Assembly (NCBI RefSeq): GCF_016545825.1
Contig: NC_052613.1
Coordinates: forward strand, 47,660,112 to 47,724,111
Direction of reading: 5' to 3'
Length of the DNA: 64,000 bases
Origin: Eucalyptus grandis
Taxonomy: Eukaryota; Streptophyta; Magnoliopsida; Myrtales; Myrtaceae
A model generated the notes under the pieces. The model saw only the letters and a list, made by a program, of their open reading frames with translations. It had not been told where the DNA came from and ran no database searches. Both the position numbers and the translations under genes were made by a program. Shown piece by piece: positions 35,378 to 47,906 of this stretch (its first letter is position 1; every line of letters starts with the position of its first letter).

Positions 35378-38300
35378 GAAACCAATCAGCTGCTGAAATT
35401 GCACACCCAAAACAAACCTCGCCTCCAAAATATATGAATTTCCGTCGTCAAGACACCCTAGTAAATGTATATCTTTGCACCATTCTTTGAAATTTGACTT
35501 CTAGTCCGCAGGTGTTAGGCGCTTGTTAGTCACACAATTTTCATAATATATGCTTTGTTGGGTACTTTCGTATATGAAATTATTTATAATTTAATGGATT
35601 GCTTATATTGAACACGTGCCCTCACATTTCATGTGTCATTATCCCATAGAGTATCTAAATAAAAGAAAGAACGATGTATATAAATCAACTATTCAAATTA
35701 ATAAAATAAAATAAAAACCAAAAAGGTTACATATTACATATTGAGATGGGACGAGCACGGTGGATGTGGGTCCCAAGACTATAGGGTTCATGTGTATGAA
35801 CACGTACTAATATCAGCATCATGGACATACTGCCATGTGATTGATAGAAGATTGAAGTGTAATAATTGCTAAGAAATTGACATGGTCTAAAATCAACTTA
35901 ACTCGACCATGGTTAACTATTAACCATCGCTTTAGGTTCCAAGCGACGTCTGTCTTCTTTCGGCCCCCTGCATTTTTGGATAGGGAGGTCATGCGCCTTT
36001 AAGGCTCCACAAATTAATAATCAAATATTGACTCATTAATTATCCTTATTAATGGCCGATCGCCTCATTGGTTGCGTAAAACTTAAAAAGATGAGTGGGT
36101 TAATAACTAAAAGACCTCAAATTTATATATTTATGATAAATATATTTTCAATTAATTTTTTTATTATCAAAAATCCCAAATTGATATATTTTGATAAATT
36201 TACTATAAACCGATGTACTTATAATAAATTTTTCTTTTTCTAGTTTATGTTAAATTTTGTTGTCAATTTGCTGAATAAAATGACATGTGACAATTAACTA
36301 GTATATCAGCTTGAGATTTTATTCTCTATTTGTCATAGTTGTACCATTTTTACGATTTTTATGGTATTAATCTAATTTAATTGAGGGTATATTTGTTACA
36401 ACTATATCAGTTTGAATTTTTTTGCGATTGAACAAATTATTTTGGAGTAAATTTGTCATAATTGTATCAATTTAAGGTTTTTTACAGTCATTTTGGATAA
36501 ATTTGTCGTAAGTGTACTAATTTGGAGTTTTTTGTTGTCAAAAAATTAGTGTAGAGTAAATTTGTCACATGTGTATTAATTTATGATTTTTGAGAGTATG
36601 AACCCGAGATAATATATGTGCATGATAATAATAATTAATAAAAAATACTTAAATTATAAATACTAATAGCAAAACCATCCCACTTCATCAATGCTCCCCC
36701 TGTGTGTACACAAGAAAGATTAGGGCTCATTCATATGTGTACGGCAAGCTCATGTTCATATATTGTTCTAAAAATACTATATTAAGGTTTTCATTTATTT
36801 AAGGAAAAATAAATAATTTATAAGATTTTTTAAATAAATAATCGCTTCTATCGCTTGAAATAATTAGTTAATGAAAAATATTTTAATTAATTTATTGTCT
36901 AAATTTTTATAGACTTTGAAAGTATTTTTATTCTTTCATTTTTGTAAGCAATACAAGCGATTATTTTACCTTAAATTTTTTTTTTTTTATCACATAAAAG
37001 ACTCCAAATTATATTCACCGCAACACATTTATTCCAAACTTATTTTTGTAACATCAAGAACCCTAACCTTATACTCATGTGATATATTCACTCTTTGTCA
37101 ACATTTCGTGAGATGATTTTCCAATCAAAACATCGTTTTATTTCACTCATGCATTTGGTGCCAACCACATTTGGCTTTCATCATCTACGAAGCTACATTT
37201 TTAATGATGCTCATTGTAGGAATCATCATGTAGGTACAAATTTAAGATTTTTATTATCAAAAAATGTTTAAGGTAAATATCATAGAGGATAAAATTTGGA
37301 GTTTTTAATGACTTTTTTATCGGATCAAACAAGGTGGTTGAGTTGTTTTTTTACATCATTGTAAAGTAATATGTCTAATTAATCTAAGAAAGGTGAAAGA
37401 GTGGAGTTTTGTGATACTCAACCGTTGAACTGCACTCTACCTTACTTTCCTATAATTGATAGATATAAACATATATACGTAGTTTTGGTTTCACAAATGA
37501 CACGTAATAGCTGAATTTTCTTAGCATTCATTTGTTTATGTTTTTAAAACTAAAAACAATTATCTACTTTTCTGTTAAAGTTCGAAATATTATTCGAATA
37601 AAAATATATACATGATTTGGTTTCACTAATAACACACAACAAAATAGAACGAAAGAAGGTAACAATGATGATTAGAGTTCGCAGTGCAAATGGTAATATG
37701 TATGTTACATGGAATAATCTCTTTTATTTTTACTCTCTTGAATAATTTTTGAGTAAAACAACGCGTTTGACAATTATATAAAATTTCATTTTTTCGGAAT
37801 AGAAAAATAATAGGAATGCGTTTGGCACGATCTACAATTTTTTTGTATTTTTGTGCTTTTTTTCTTGCTTGTTGATCTTCGTCGCCAATCGCTGATGGTG
37901 GCGAACGGATCTAAGGGCAGCGGCTATGGCAAGGAAAAAGAAGAAAATAAAAAATGACTTATTTCTAAAAATTGTTCCCGAGAACAAGATTTTTTTTTTT
38001 TTTTATTTCTATTATGAATTTATTTCCCGATCACTTTCCTATTTTGAAAAATGAAAAAATTAATTGACGTTATCAAGTGATTTTCTGATCTTTTTCTATT
38101 TTAGGGAGTAAAATAATAGAAAAATCAAGTAATCGAAACGTTTCCATGCGGTCTTTAAAATTTCTTAGAACTTGTTTGTTTATGTTTTTAAAATGCAAAA
38201 TTTAGAATTTTTATTTAAATATTAACAGATTTTGAAAAAATTATACCTAAATTACATATCAAGATTTAACGGTTGAGAAAATTTAATGGGTTTCAAGCAA

Positions 38301-38877
38301 AAAAAAGTGTGAAAGCGTGATCAAGGCAAAGATTAAATATATGTGTGTATTATGCCGAGGTTCATGAGAGCACAAAATTCGAAATTCACGGTATTATTGT
38401 CATTTGATTTGATGTGCCCAATTTTTCTTGTCTTTATTTTTTTTCGTTACTTTCTCCTTTTTCCAAGGCAACCATAAAAAGGTAAGGTAATGTGTTGGTG
38501 ATTCCATGGGTACGTGGCAATTGTGGATTGACAACATGTAATAAAAAGGAATAGGATGAGTAGGGTGGAGTTGGGTCCCACGAGTATGGTGGTGGGGAGG
38601 TGGACCCACGGGTGCCAGCTAGGCTTCCTAGGAAACATCGCTCGAGGAGCTGATGTTGACGAGGTCGTCCTTGGCGTGCGCGTGTGTGCCCACCCCCGTC
38701 AAAGAAATTATTTGTTTTCTAATTTTTTTTAAAGTTTTCCGTTAAAAATTCGCTATTATCTTATGACAGACATGGATGGCGATGTCGGCCATGTGGTAAT
38801 TATTACGCTGTCTCCAGGGCTCTGTCAACCTTATGGCAGTACGGCTTCACGTGAACCTTAGCAGTAGTTAGGCCTTT
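35378..38877. other. AT-rich region with an old CNL-flank copy
   Basis: No gene recognised in 3.5 kb. From about 35378 the sequence parallels 63180-63450 (AACCAA.C.GCTGCTGA, CCTCGCCT blocks). Between roughly 36650 and 38470 there are scattered blocks matching the CNL 5' flank in the same order, for example TAAGTAATATGTCTAATTAA-like near 37360, CTCAACCGTT near 37418 and the TTACTTTCTCCTTTT block near 38450. I read this as a much older diverged flank copy without a CNL next to it. Short tandem motifs around TTTGTCATAATTGTA recur at 36330-36560. Confidence 0.5.
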
Positions 38878-39649
38878 GTGAACAAGAAAATATTAAGTAC
38901 TCTGACAGTGCCACATCATCGGTGCTTTGAACCATTCAGGCATCGACACGTGTTCACGGGACCCGTCACGTCTGCTCTCTCTTCTCTCCGTCTTCTGCGC
39001 TTCTGTCTCTCGAAAATAGGGAGAGGGCTTGGCTCGGCTTGGCTCGGCTCGCTGCAAAAGAAAAGACAGGTCACGACTCCGCTTAAAAGATTTCTCTCTC
39101 CTCGGTTAAAATTTCTGCAATTTTCTCTCTCTCACTTTCTCTCTCCTCACGGGAGAACAAACGAGAACGATCAAGACCTGCGTTCTCCTCTCTCCCCTCC
39201 GCCTCCGCTGGTTGCTTCCATTGCCCCCACCCTAACGCCGCCGACGCGCCGACGCTCCTCCTTCTCCCTCTCGCGACGTCCGCTCTGTTCTCTCTTCCCC
39301 CTCCACGAAGTCGTGCCTCTCTTCCAGCGAAACGCGACGCCGACGGCCCTCCACCTCCGCCTCCGCCGGTTGCCTCCAACGCTGACGCCGACGCCGACGC
39401 AGCCTCCGCCTCCCTCTCGCGACCTCTTGTCCCCTCTCTCTCTCTTTCGTCCTTGAAGTCGCGCCTCTCTTCCAGCAAACCCCGATGCCGACACCCCTCC
39501 GTCGGCCGGAGTCCGTCGCCCTCGTCTCCTCCGCCTCCGCCTACGCGCCCGACGCCAACGTGTCGAACCACGACGCGAAAATGGAGGAGAGAGAAACGAC
39601 GAAGCGAAAGACGGAGACGAAGAAGTAGAAAAGCGCACGCTCGGGGTTA
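38878..39649. other. CT- and GC-rich leader of the PIG-U pseudogene
   Basis: A pyrimidine-rich, then GC-rich tract lies directly upstream of the PIG-U exon. It looks like promoter, 5' UTR and possibly extreme N-terminal sequence. Long open frames on both strands are low-complexity (Arg/Ser/Pro/Gly) and reflect composition; none resembles a known domain. Confidence 0.5.
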
Positions 39650-40075
39650 CGGACATGGGTCGTCGCGTCGGTCGCGTTCCGGCTCGCCCTCGTCTACCTC
39701 CCCGGGAACCTCCGCCTGTCCACCCGCCCCGAGGTCGCCACCCCTCTCACCAGCATTCGCCGCCGTAACGCCGCCTCTCTTCGCTCGTCGATCGATTCCC
39801 CATCCCCCATCCCCGATCCATCGCCCCCTCCTCCCTTGAAATCTTGGAGGATACGATTTCTGATTTTTCTTGTTTGTGCCGCCTACGGTTGGCGAAGGCT
39901 ACTGGTTGAAGCGTCGGTGATGTCTTCCTACGCAGGTTCGGCTCCGTTCGATCTCTGTAGAAAGGAAGCTGCTTGTTTGCTTACGATGTTTCGTTGTTTA
40001 ATGCTTTGATCCCTTCCACAGGTTCCATGTGTCACGGTTCTCCTTTGCTGTAGCTTGTTCTTGGACTTCTCGCTG
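39650..40075 (+). pseudogene. PIGU: PIG-U (GPI transamidase subunit) 5' fragment
   Basis: PIG-U is a multi-pass ER membrane subunit of the GPI transamidase that attaches GPI anchors to proteins. Block one (about 39653-39770) reads WVVASVAFRLALVYLPGNLR and LSTRPEVATPLTSIRR, the first transmembrane helix and the following conserved loop, and ends at CGCC|GTAACG. Block two (39885-39934) contains GYWLK then VMSSYAG, but a base is missing before GYW and another shift falls before VMSS. Block three, after CTTCCACAG at 40022, reads GSMCHGSPLL, an in-frame TAG and LVLGLL. Later exons are not found. The copy has frameshifts and a stop and ends ~90 bases before a solo LTR. The start codon is not identifiable with confidence. 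Confidence 0.8.
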
Positions 40076-40165
40076 TCAAAAGTGAACTACTAGAGTATAA
40101 TCGCCGATGCATTTTGAAGGCTAGGTTGAATGTGAGCTTCGCTGGTTCTGCTCGTTCTTGGATGT

Positions 40166-43100
40166 TGTCGCGACCAATTTTTTCGTGTGTGAACCACCTA
40201 GGGTTTGGCTAATGAATTGTTAAGCCTAGACTTAACTCGGGCTCTCCCAAGCCCATACCAATTCGCGACTTTCGGTTCAAGTTCTTAACATGCAATTTTT
40301 TAATCAGGAGTCGCTACTAATCTATTTTTGGTGGGTCGATTAGAAACCCAAGTAAAGTAATGGGAGATTTACTCTACTCCTACGAACCAGAGATTATGGG
40401 TACGGGGACTTGGTTACACTAGATTTTTCTAATGCCCTTTCGGTACCATTCTTTTAATTTCAAAAATGTTTTTGCAGGCAACTTGAATTGATTTTAAGTC
40501 TATTTTCCTAACATGTAAGGTTATCATACGGGTGCGCAAACCACCAATTTAACATCCAAGAAAGCAATGAATAAATTGCAGGACTTACCTCATAGCAACG
40601 AAAGCATCTGCGTTGTTAGATCAGAATTCACATCAACAATCATAGATATGATTTTTAATTAACACGCAATTTCTTTTTTGTTTTCACTTAATTAATGAGA
40701 ATCATGCTTTATGCAATGCATGCCACTATTTAACATAAAATGATATGACATGGCAACATGACTTAGCTATATGACTTAAGCAATATGACATAAATAAGCA
40801 TGTAGCCTATCCTAAGCATGAGATGGATTTATTCTAAAAAATAATTTTTTTGTATTTTCCATGAGATTCGAAATTAAAGAAACGCAACACTTAAATATGC
40901 AATCTAAATTAATCTAATGACCTAATTCTAATGACCGGTAATTTCTAATTAAATGCATCTAACAAAAATCACTAAATGACGTGCATTGTATGAAACTAAT
41001 TCTATATGACGTGCACATGATTTTTATTTTCCTAATAAGCATGCAATCTATTTAGGAGAAATTATCTAAACCTATAATATGCAATCTTAACATGCAATGA
41101 CGTGCAAAGAATGCCCTAATTCTGCATGACATATGCATAATGACTTTTTTTGTGTTTTTCCTTTTTTCCCTTTTTTAAATTTCGAAATTAATAATTGCCA
41201 AATAATTAAACATGCAATCCAAGTTAAAAATCTAACAACCTAAATTGGTCGATTTGAATTTTGATTTTTTGATTTTTTATTTTTGATTTTTTTTAAATTC
41301 GAAATAAAATCCCTATTCTAAATATGCAAATCCTAAAACAGGAAATAAACCTAATTCTAACCTACATTTTTTCATTTTTTTTCTTTTATAGGAGCAAAAT
41401 AATACATCAAGAACAGAACGGCAACAAACCAGGCAAGATATCATCCATGTCCATTTTGGAAATAAATTGACGAATCGTATCTCGCGCGTGAGATCGGATT
41501 GGCCAATTTCAATTAAAATCGCGAATAGTATCTCAAGCGTGAGATCGGATTGGCGATTTTTCCGTGCGATTGCGAGTCGTATTTCAAGCGTGAAATCAGA
41601 CTGTCAATCATATGCACGTTGCGAAATTAGGAAAATTTCCTAATTCATGAGGGATCAGGAGATCTTTTGGATATAGCAATATCGATCAAACATTCAAAGA
41701 AAGATTGCGATATCTCACGGACTAGGACAGCAAGGCATGACTGGACTTTCGCGGCTGCTCATGGCGTGGCCTATAATGACGTTGCGAGGATGGCGGCCAA
41801 AGATAGTGTGGCTATTTTTCTTCACTGAGATTTGCACATCGCCACTCGCCCAAGCTGCTCACGCTCATCTGGCCAAAGAAGATTCTTTTGCATGCATGAA
41901 GTAAAGTCACAAAGAATCACATGTGTTATTGTCCAATCTAGACAACATGCAAAAAAAGATAAATTCACCGCTTGGAATTATTCAATCGAGATTCTAGTAA
42001 TTCTTTTGATCGTGAACTTTAGGCTCGCCAAACGGGTCAGCGAATTCGGCACGGCAAGGGGCTGACCAATTACCTACAAAACAAAACAAAACAAAAACTC
42101 ATTCGTCTGGCTCGATCTGGGGACGGGCTCAATAGTGGTGCAAAAATCAGCAGGTGCTCGACGGTTGCGTGGCCGCTCGTCGAGGACAGCAGATTAGTCA
42201 TGAAAGAGCAACGGCAACGTCACGGCATCAGGCCTGAACCACTACAGAATTGTCGCAGGGGACTCCACCAATGTTGGACAACGACTGACTTTGACTGTGA
42301 ACTGAATTTTGCTGGACCGTGGCAAGATCGTTTGAAAACCTGCAAGATTTGGTCAAAGAAAATTTGTTTGGACTGCCTTCAACAGATCATGCACGAGAGA
42401 GACCACATCTTGTGCTTTTTATCATAAACTCGTGTTCAGCCTATAAGGGCTCCCTTTTGTGCACGTCCACTCTTCTCCCTCTAGGTGAAAGTGCTTGACT
42501 TTGTGGACAAAAATTGCAGAGATTGAAAAAAATTCCCCTTTTAATATATGGCCGTCTCGTGGCTTAACAGCGAAGCTCCATGGCTTCGGATGAAGCTCGC
42601 CACGAAATCTTGATCTTGTCGAGTAGTGATTGGGCTTTGCTGAGGATTGCTTAACTGGACGAAGACCTCGATGGAATTGCTGGAACTTAAGAGTATAGGG
42701 CTCGTGGCACGTCTGGGCAGCAGCGACGGCAATCGTTGGGGTAGCGGTAGGTGGTGGTCAATCGCGATCGTAGAAATTGTAAGCACCGAGCTTCACGCTT
42801 GAAGACCCCCACTTCTCCCCTTTTCGTGAATGAACGGGCTCCTTCCTTCGGCCGAGAGAAATCCCTCTCTTTTCTCTCTCACGTATATGTCTCTCCTTTC
42901 TGAATTGTGGCCGTATGTTCAATGTGTGGCCCCCTTTGCTTGTCCGTAGATGGTCCTTTTATAGGACTAACCTAGGTTTTCGAGGAAAGAGAATAAATCT
43001 GCATATTATATTTTAGAACAATGACATTTATAGCCAAAAATTTTCCGATTCCTTTCCATCCACGTTCCTCGATCCTTTTACCCGCATCTTCGTAAAATCA

Positions 43101-43428
43101 GCCGAATTCTTTCTTCTTTTATTTGCTTTATGTATCCACGTGTGTCCATGAAACAAATTTCTTCAAGACAAACCAAATATACTGCCATAGATACGCATGA
43201 AGAGAATATATGGTCAATATCTCCAAATTTTACTTCCTTTCTCTTCATTATCTTTCTCAGCAGAAACATTGGTGAGCCCTTGGATTTTTCTTTTTGCCCA
43301 AGCCAATTTTCGGAGTTCACGCATGAGTGGGCTCCTTGCCAGCAATATTGAATGTCCACTGCATGAGATCCATGCAATGTAATTTTATGTGGACTCATTG
43401 TTATGCTAATGCTCCTAACATCTATGCA

Positions 43429-43477
<49 letters not shown>

Positions 43478-43547
43478 GGATGGAATTGACCCCTAATTTT
43501 CTATGCAATAAATAAATGACCGGATTGCTAAAATTTAGGTGTCAACA
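40166..43547. mobile_element. Solo LTR, 3.4 kb, probably Ty3/gypsy (Tat-like)
   Basis: The 3382-base unit begins TGTCGCGACCAATTTTTTCG and ends TTTAGGTGTCAACA, flanked by the perfect 5-base duplication GATGT (40161-40165 and 43548-43552). No internal domain and no partner LTR are present, so it is a solo LTR. The 5' part has a motif with CAGGAGTCGCTACTAATCT and a GGTGGGTCGATTAG block seen in LTRs of large plant gypsy elements (Tat/Ogre group, by memory). Around 41480-41610 a ~60-base unit built on 'CGCGTGAGATCGGATTGG' is repeated about three times. A TA microsatellite lies near its right end. Short frames inside have no family match. Confidence 0.9.
43432..43474. repeat. (AT)n microsatellite
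   Basis: About 21 uninterrupted AT units, located within the right part of the 3.4 kb solo LTR. Confidence 0.97.
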
Positions 43548-43552
43548 GATGT

Positions 43553-44867
43553 TTTAAACTTTTGATCTGACAGAAAGCAGTAATCTTTCAGGATCCTTTT
43601 ATCTTCCCTCCATACCACAAAGCAGCCTCCATACCACAAAGCAGCAAGGGAGCCTTTTGACTACTATATGTTTGGTCAAAATTACATCCATGCTCTGGTT
43701 GATTTCAGGTTCATCGATAATTTTGTGCTCACTTCCTTCATAAAGCTTCGCCGAAGAATATTAAAAGGCACTCAAATTATTTATGTTCTATAATGTGCTT
43801 GGCTTGTCTTCACATGTCAAAGGTCCATGACGTTCTAGCGATGAACCTACACATTTACTTTTAATTAACTTGCATTTCTAGGAAACTTGCCACTTTGTCA
43901 TGACGTCTTTTTTCCACCTTTACTCCCCTTTCAGCCCTAATTGCTTTAGGAAAAATTGATTTCCATTCCAGGAAAGTGCAAAAACACTGTCCCTTCTGTC
44001 CTCTTTTTTTAAATAATAATTCAGAATACTAGGGAGCATAAAATACTAAGAATTAAGCTTCTGTTATTAATTCAATATATGAATTGCAAACTCCTAAATT
44101 GTTTTCAGAGGGTTTTTATGGACTTATCCCTAAACAGGGAAAGCTCCTGCGCTAGCTTTTCTCATTGGACCTTTGACTAATTAGTTACTTTCCTCTAGAT
44201 ATCTCTTAGCATTTCTGAGTTGTTTTTACTCTCACATATCTCTTAATTTGCTCTTTGCTTCTGATTTTCCTTTCTGCAGAAACTCATATGTTGGAAACAT
44301 TCCTGTTTTTCATGAAATCCGTGAGAAACTTCAGGAGGTGAATAGTTCTTTTGTTACCCTTCTCCTTTAAGATGGACCGATGATGACTCTGTGTCTTACT
44401 GAAACCTGTTGCATTCACATTGCCTCTTAAACTGAAATTGTTTTTGTTAGTCTAAAGAATAACTGAAAGCCATAGTATATCCCTCTTGTTCTTTTTTTGT
44501 ACAGTATATTTTCTGTGATTCAAGTGTTAGCTTGGACTCTTATATATTTCACTTCTTGGCCTTTCCTATTGCTCTTCACTGAATGAAATTACCATTCAGT
44601 AGATTGCATTCTGCTTGCTTGTAACAGGATGCTTCTCCTATTATTCTGCACTCCTGATGGCCCCCACAAAAAAATTTATTTTGCAGTCCTTATAGGAACT
44701 AATGCAAATGTTTTGGTAGATCATATAACGAAAGTAAAAAAATGTAAAAAAGTAGTTGCTGCTTCTGGCCTGTAGTTATCTAGCTTTCCTCAACCAAGCG
44801 TATGAAAGATTATTGATACACAGGAACTGATATAAGCTTTTTTCTGCAGTATAAATTTCATGATTAT
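43553..44867. other. Unassigned; two exon-like blocks on the plus strand
   Basis: At 43711 (after GATTTCAG) there is an open block reading FIDNFVLTSFIKLRRRILKG. At 44281 (after TTTCTGCAG) a 60-base block reads NSYVGNIPVFHEIREKLQE and ends at AG|GTGAAT. Both have good splice borders, but I recognise neither. A short tandem repeat (CCATACCACAAAGCAGC, twice) sits at 43611-43645. The plus-strand blocks could be later pieces of a gene that also included the PIG-U fragment, but the protein does not look like PIG-U. Confidence 0.3.
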
Positions 44868-44972
44868 CTTGATCACAGAAAATCTTTCTGGCTTCACTGT
44901 AAAATCTGCCATTGCTTTCAGGATGGTATCCAATAATACCCGCAACTTGTGATAATAACCACTGACTTCCAG
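44868..44972 (-). pseudogene. M16 insulin-degrading-enzyme-like exon
   Basis: A single exon-like block follows a TTCTTAAG acceptor. It reads LEVSGYYHKLRVLLDTILKA then MADFTVKPERFSVIK, which matches the middle region of plant insulinase-family zinc metallopeptidases (peroxisomal/cytosolic IDE-like M16 proteases; GYNHKLR and VKPDRFSV are the expected motifs). The zinc-binding HxxEH region is not part of this exon and is not seen elsewhere. No neighbouring IDE exon was found on either side, so this is an isolated fragment. It is on the minus strand, opposite to the PIG-U fragment to its left. Confidence 0.75.
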
Positions 44973-45730
44973 CTTAAGAAAATCAAAAAAAGAGTGAGCA
45001 TGTTGTAAATGGAGAACCCCACTTACTGGAGGAATAAGGATGTGAAAATGGAAATATTTTTGCATCGAATCAATGCCCAATTTGTATATGTATGTAAATA
45101 CACACACAAAATAAATGTACATATATGTGTGTATTTTTTTCCTATGGCCAGAACTCTCTACATAAAAGAAGCTGATTCTTTCACCCAGGCAGGCAAATCA
45201 AATAGTCAGAATAATTACACATTCAAGAAACTTTGGATGGGTAGTGGGCTGGGGCCTTCTGTTGCAAGACAAAGTATCTATATGCTGGCATGGGACAGAA
45301 AAAACGAATGACTAACCAATAGCCACAAGCAAAAAATCTATAGGTTGATGCAGGCATTGTATATCGTTCCACTCTTACCTCAGTTGATGAATGTGCTAAA
45401 ACTAACCAGGAATCAACAGTTATTGATAGAAAATGAAACTAGTTTGATGGCAATCGTGCATGACAAAATGAGGCCGCAGATATGCACACTAAACAGGTAT
45501 GCACACTAACATGCACAAACCCCAATCTTCTTAGACACCAGTACATACCATGATCATACTTCTATGGTACAACCAGATGTCTATATCAATCATCATTGAT
45601 CACAGACTTGCGCGCTCTGGGAAGGACCAGGAAGTGCTAGTAGAATGGAATACAGAAATTTGGACGCGAAGGACCTCATGAATGGCACCTCAATGAAGCA
45701 CACTGAGGACCTCATTTTCCTGAGGCAATG
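44973..45730. other. No gene seen
   Basis: AT-rich spacer. Nothing beyond short unsupported frames. Confidence 0.5.
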
Positions 45731-46827
45731 CTAGATCTTGCAATTCTGAAGCGCTTCCATGACATGCTCAGCCTGCAAAATTTCTATGATTATTTCACCA
45801 TGGAGTAAACTCCAACCAATCTCCGGAGTCTCTGCGACATGATTCAATGCATTGGATAATGATAGAGTGATATTCCTAACTGACAAGCCAGAATGAGACC
45901 TCTACCCTTAATAAAACAGAAATCAATAGGCAAATTAGTAAAGAATCCCATTATGATTAGCCCATATCTGTTCATTTGCATGGTGCTTTTGAAAGAGTAG
46001 CTATTCCCGCTTAGACTCCCTGATTTTGGGATTTATTTCTTAGACAGCACTTGAAGCGATTCCACAAATCAAAACCAAGTAACTCATATTCAAAGGCAGG
46101 GCATTACGTATAGTATGCAAATTTAAAATTTTCATTTATCATTCTTCTTTCAGCAGTATGTAGCTAAATAAGAGGCCAGACGAACAATCAAGCTATAAAT
46201 ATCAACTTTGGATTGACGAAATTTGAGACTGACACAAATACAATCTTCAAAAAGCAAGTTCTCTCATAGAGTGATGCACAATATTTGTGAGGAAAGGTTT
46301 ATACCATATACACAATCTTTCATTTTCCCAACAGATGAGATGGCTTGCTGAAGAGATCTTTCCCCCCACTGTAAGAGGAGAACGAAAATGCTACAGCCAT
46401 AACAAACACAAATTCCTGCTTTTGTTTCTGGACATTTTAGCACCATTCAAAAGTTCTACACACCACATTCTAGCAAAGCCGAAACATCAAAGTCTGCTCA
46501 ACAACAGTAATTGAAAGCAAAATGCCCATTTTGTAGTTATGTGCGTCTTTCCTCGGTGCCCAAAAGTAAACAGTTGCTTACTGGCACTTCAAGCCAGTGC
46601 ATGCAGTAATGCAAGCCGACCAAGTTCAGCAGCACATTCACTTCCGGCCTGAACAGAAACATTTCGACGTCCTTGAATCCGAGTCGCATAGAGCTCAAGT
46701 GCTCGATCGCTTTAAGGTAGTCCCTGATCTCGAGCGAATCGGAAAACAGACATTGCTTGACGAGCTGAACAACCAACGCAGCTTGCTCGGCCATCTCGGC
46801 ATGCCAATTCATTAAAAGTCCCTCCAT
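45731..46827 (-). pseudogene. Conserved plant protein of unknown function, 5' part
   Basis: The first exon (46827-46582) starts MEGLLMNWHAEMAEQAALVV and continues with KQCLFSDSLEIRDYLKAIEH, SSMRLGFKDVEMFLFRPEVN and VLLNLVGLHYCMHWLEVP. It ends at a clean donor (GTGCCA|GTAAGC). A second exon from 45772, after TTTTGCAG, joins in frame and reads AEHVMEALQNCKI before a TAG at 45731-45733, where I would expect the protein to continue (a CKISER-like motif). It reminds me of a plant family seen in many genomes without a known role, and I cannot name a domain. A stretch at about 46375-46325 (WGERSLQQAISSVGKMKD) also lies between acceptor- and donor-like sites and may be an extra exon or intronic. The 3' part of the gene is absent. 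Confidence 0.55.
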
Positions 46828-47049
46828 CCCTACTTTTAAATTCCAACCACCAACAAAGTACCCAAACCTACCATGATCAGAATTTTTCCCTCCTCGCCGA
46901 CAATTGCACGATCATCAAAATAAGCAATTTTCATCATAAAAGATTAACACGAACCAAACCCAAACCCAAAACCCGAAACCCGAAACCCGATGCTGAAAGA
47001 GAAGATTACCTTGAAAGAGGAAGAGTCGCCATGATCAGCCGATGAAGAT

Positions 47050-47810
47050 TCAGTCAACGAATCCAGAGAAGGCCATCTCCGTCGCGCTAGAGGCTCCCAC
47101 GGGAAATCCGACCCGCACAAGTTCCGACTTCCTCAACCAGTAGTGCCCGACCATGCGGCCCTCGCCCAGGCCGGGTTCACGATCGCGCCCTTCTCCAGCT
47201 CCTCCATTGCCTTGAACGCGGCCTGGAACCGAGGCTCCATCTTCTTCACGAACTCGTTCGTGAACCCGATTCGGCTCAAGTCCAAGGAAAAGCCCTAGCT
47301 CCAAAGTGCTGGTGTAGCCGCCTAGGGACCTCGTCCACGGCGAGCGGGAATCCTTCTCCAGCCCTCTAGCCCGCGCCTCTCCTTCTTCGCCGCGCGGTTG
47401 GCCCCCGCCTGTGTCTACCGAGATCTCCCTCGTGACCGATAGGGCCAGCAACAGGGACAGCACCCGGTCGACGGTGGGGAGTCTCGCGCCGCTCAGGAAC
47501 GAGACCGATGCCCAGAAGTTGCCGAGAGACCAACGCGAGCACAAACCTTATGCTCGATCTCCGCGTTGGAAACAGTCAGAGGCGAAGGCGGTTCGGAACC
47601 AGCTGCGGCGACGGCGGGGCTCTTGGAGGAGGCGACGTGCCGAGGTAGATGACCGGCGAGGCTTTTGGGGGAGGCGAGGGGGAGGTGGAGGCGGAGGGGG
47701 TGGGACGCGCTGAGAAGGAAACTGAGGAAGTGCAGCTCGTCCACCAGCGAGAGAGCCCAGAAAATATTCAAGTTAGGAGAGAGATTTTGAGCGGGAGTGT
47801 TGTGCATTTA
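47050..47810 (-). pseudogene. PGI1: Plastid phosphoglucose isomerase, first exon fragment
   Basis: Phosphoglucose isomerase interconverts glucose-6-phosphate and fructose-6-phosphate; the plastid form feeds starch synthesis. Reading leftward there is a Ser/Ala/Pro-rich presumptive transit region (47800-47560), then ALSVTREISVDTGG (47450-47400), ELGLFL (about 47300), and [20 protein letters not shown] with [14 protein letters not shown] (47280-47180). After a frame change comes [15 protein letters not shown] (47165-47115). These are in family order but switch frames at least three times. The downstream catalytic domains are missing, and the sequence stops matching near 47110. It is an N-terminal fragment. 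Confidence 0.85.
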
Positions 47811-47906
47811 TTACCGTGCTTTCTACTGTCAGCCCAGCCAAGCCGAGCCGAGCCATCAGCTGAGAGTTATTTCGAAGAGAGTGAGAAGAGAGAGGAGAGA
47901 GACAAA

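Noticed and set aside
36052..37116. Several 60-70 residue frames in the AT-rich region
   Set aside because: Their composition (Phe/Ile/Lys/Tyr-rich) is what random AT-rich DNA gives; no start context or homology.
39083..39656. Long minus- and plus-strand frames of 160-190 residues
   Set aside because: They are low-complexity Arg/Ser/Pro/Gly products of a CT- and GC-rich leader upstream of PIG-U, without a recognisable family.
46264..46446. A minus-strand 60-residue frame containing WGERSLQQAISSVGKMKD as part of the unknown gene
   Set aside because: Exon 1 joins in frame directly to the 45772 exon, so this block is more likely intronic; it is mentioned only as a possibility.
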